Shown here in pieces: positions 63,953 to 64,000 of a DNA stretch of 64,000 bases. The notes under the pieces are model-generated. The model made no database searches. It saw only the letters and a program-made list of their open reading frames with translations, and was not told where the DNA came from. The stretch lies in NCBI GenBank assembly GCA_945831575.1, contig CAMACX010000007.1, forward strand, positions 18,731 to 82,730. The letters run 5' to 3'. Within the stretch, counting starts at the first letter, position 1, and each line of letters opens with the position of its first letter. Origin of the DNA: an uncultured Mediterranea sp. (lineage in GTDB: Bacteria > Bacteroidota > Bacteroidia > Bacteroidales > Bacteroidaceae). The position numbers were made by a program, and so were the translations under genes.

Positions 63953-64000
63953 AAAGACGGCGACTACCTACTCTCCCACTGTTACGCAGTACCATCGGCG
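63953..64000 (-). rRNA. 5S rRNA, 3' end only (gene continues beyond window)
   Basis: The minus strand reads CGATGGTACTGCGTAACAGT then GGGAGAGTAGGTAGTCGCCG, the 3' third of a Bacteroidetes 5S rRNA. An rRNA operon must extend to the right. Confidence 0.9.

Overview
This window looks like a chromosomal piece of a Bacteroidales bacterium (Bacteroides, Phocaeicola, Parabacteroides or Prevotella relatives). The evidence is the repeated -7 promoter motif TAnnTTTG, the SusC/SusD pair with an ECF sigma and FecR anti-sigma, families typical of this group (DUF4290, DUF4492, DUF3127, DUF2764), a class III fructose-bisphosphatase and a Bacteroidetes-type V-ATPase operon. I cannot fix the genus from the sequence alone.

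Left part (1-36 kb) is mostly housekeeping. It holds an NlpC/P60 peptidase (cut by the left edge); gmk and yicC; a rightward run tsaB, DUF4290, rimM, M23 peptidase, dxr, rseP; a leftward respiratory/NAD run DUF4492-cydA-cydB-lipoprotein-nadE; a PglF/WbpM-type sugar dehydratase; folC and ridA in convergent overlap; a TPR protein with a degenerate protease domain; and the run dnaN, DEDDh exonuclease, coaBC, recN, rlmB, with a divergent DUF3127 OB-fold gene carrying an SSB-like tail. Then come nadD with a DEAD-box helicase, a TlpA-like protein preceded by a 200-nt structured leader, an M16 protease, fbp, a YidE-like transporter and three tRNAs (Ser-GCT, Lys-CTT, Glu-CTC).

Middle part (36.5-51.7 kb) is an accessory island, visibly richer in A+T. 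It has a Crp-type regulator with a palindrome at its promoter and then a polysaccharide/oligosaccharide utilisation locus: GH13 alpha-glucosidase-like enzyme, ECF sigma factor, GH65 enzyme, metallophosphoesterase, SusD, SusC with a signalling STN domain, and FecR. A 694-bp internally deleted IS4-type element with 16-bp inverted ends and a 9-bp target duplication sits just beyond fecR. Beyond it lies an unusual secreted fusion of a YdjC-type deacetylase with a beta-lactamase-fold serine hydrolase. Together these read as a sensing, uptake and degradation system for an alpha-glucosylated, possibly phosphorylated and acylated, substrate. Teichoic acid is one testable candidate.

Right part (51.7-64 kb) holds glycogen metabolism (glycogen synthase, then alpha-glucan phosphorylase) and a seven-gene V-ATPase operon (E, DUF2764, A, B, D, I, K) whose K subunit keeps all the residues that bind sodium in Enterococcus NtpK. 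The window ends inside a 5S rRNA gene with its terminator.

Short tandem repeats with exact 7-nt or 11-nt periods occur in four intergenic places (17.9, 25.9-26.1, 28.5 and 54.35 kb).
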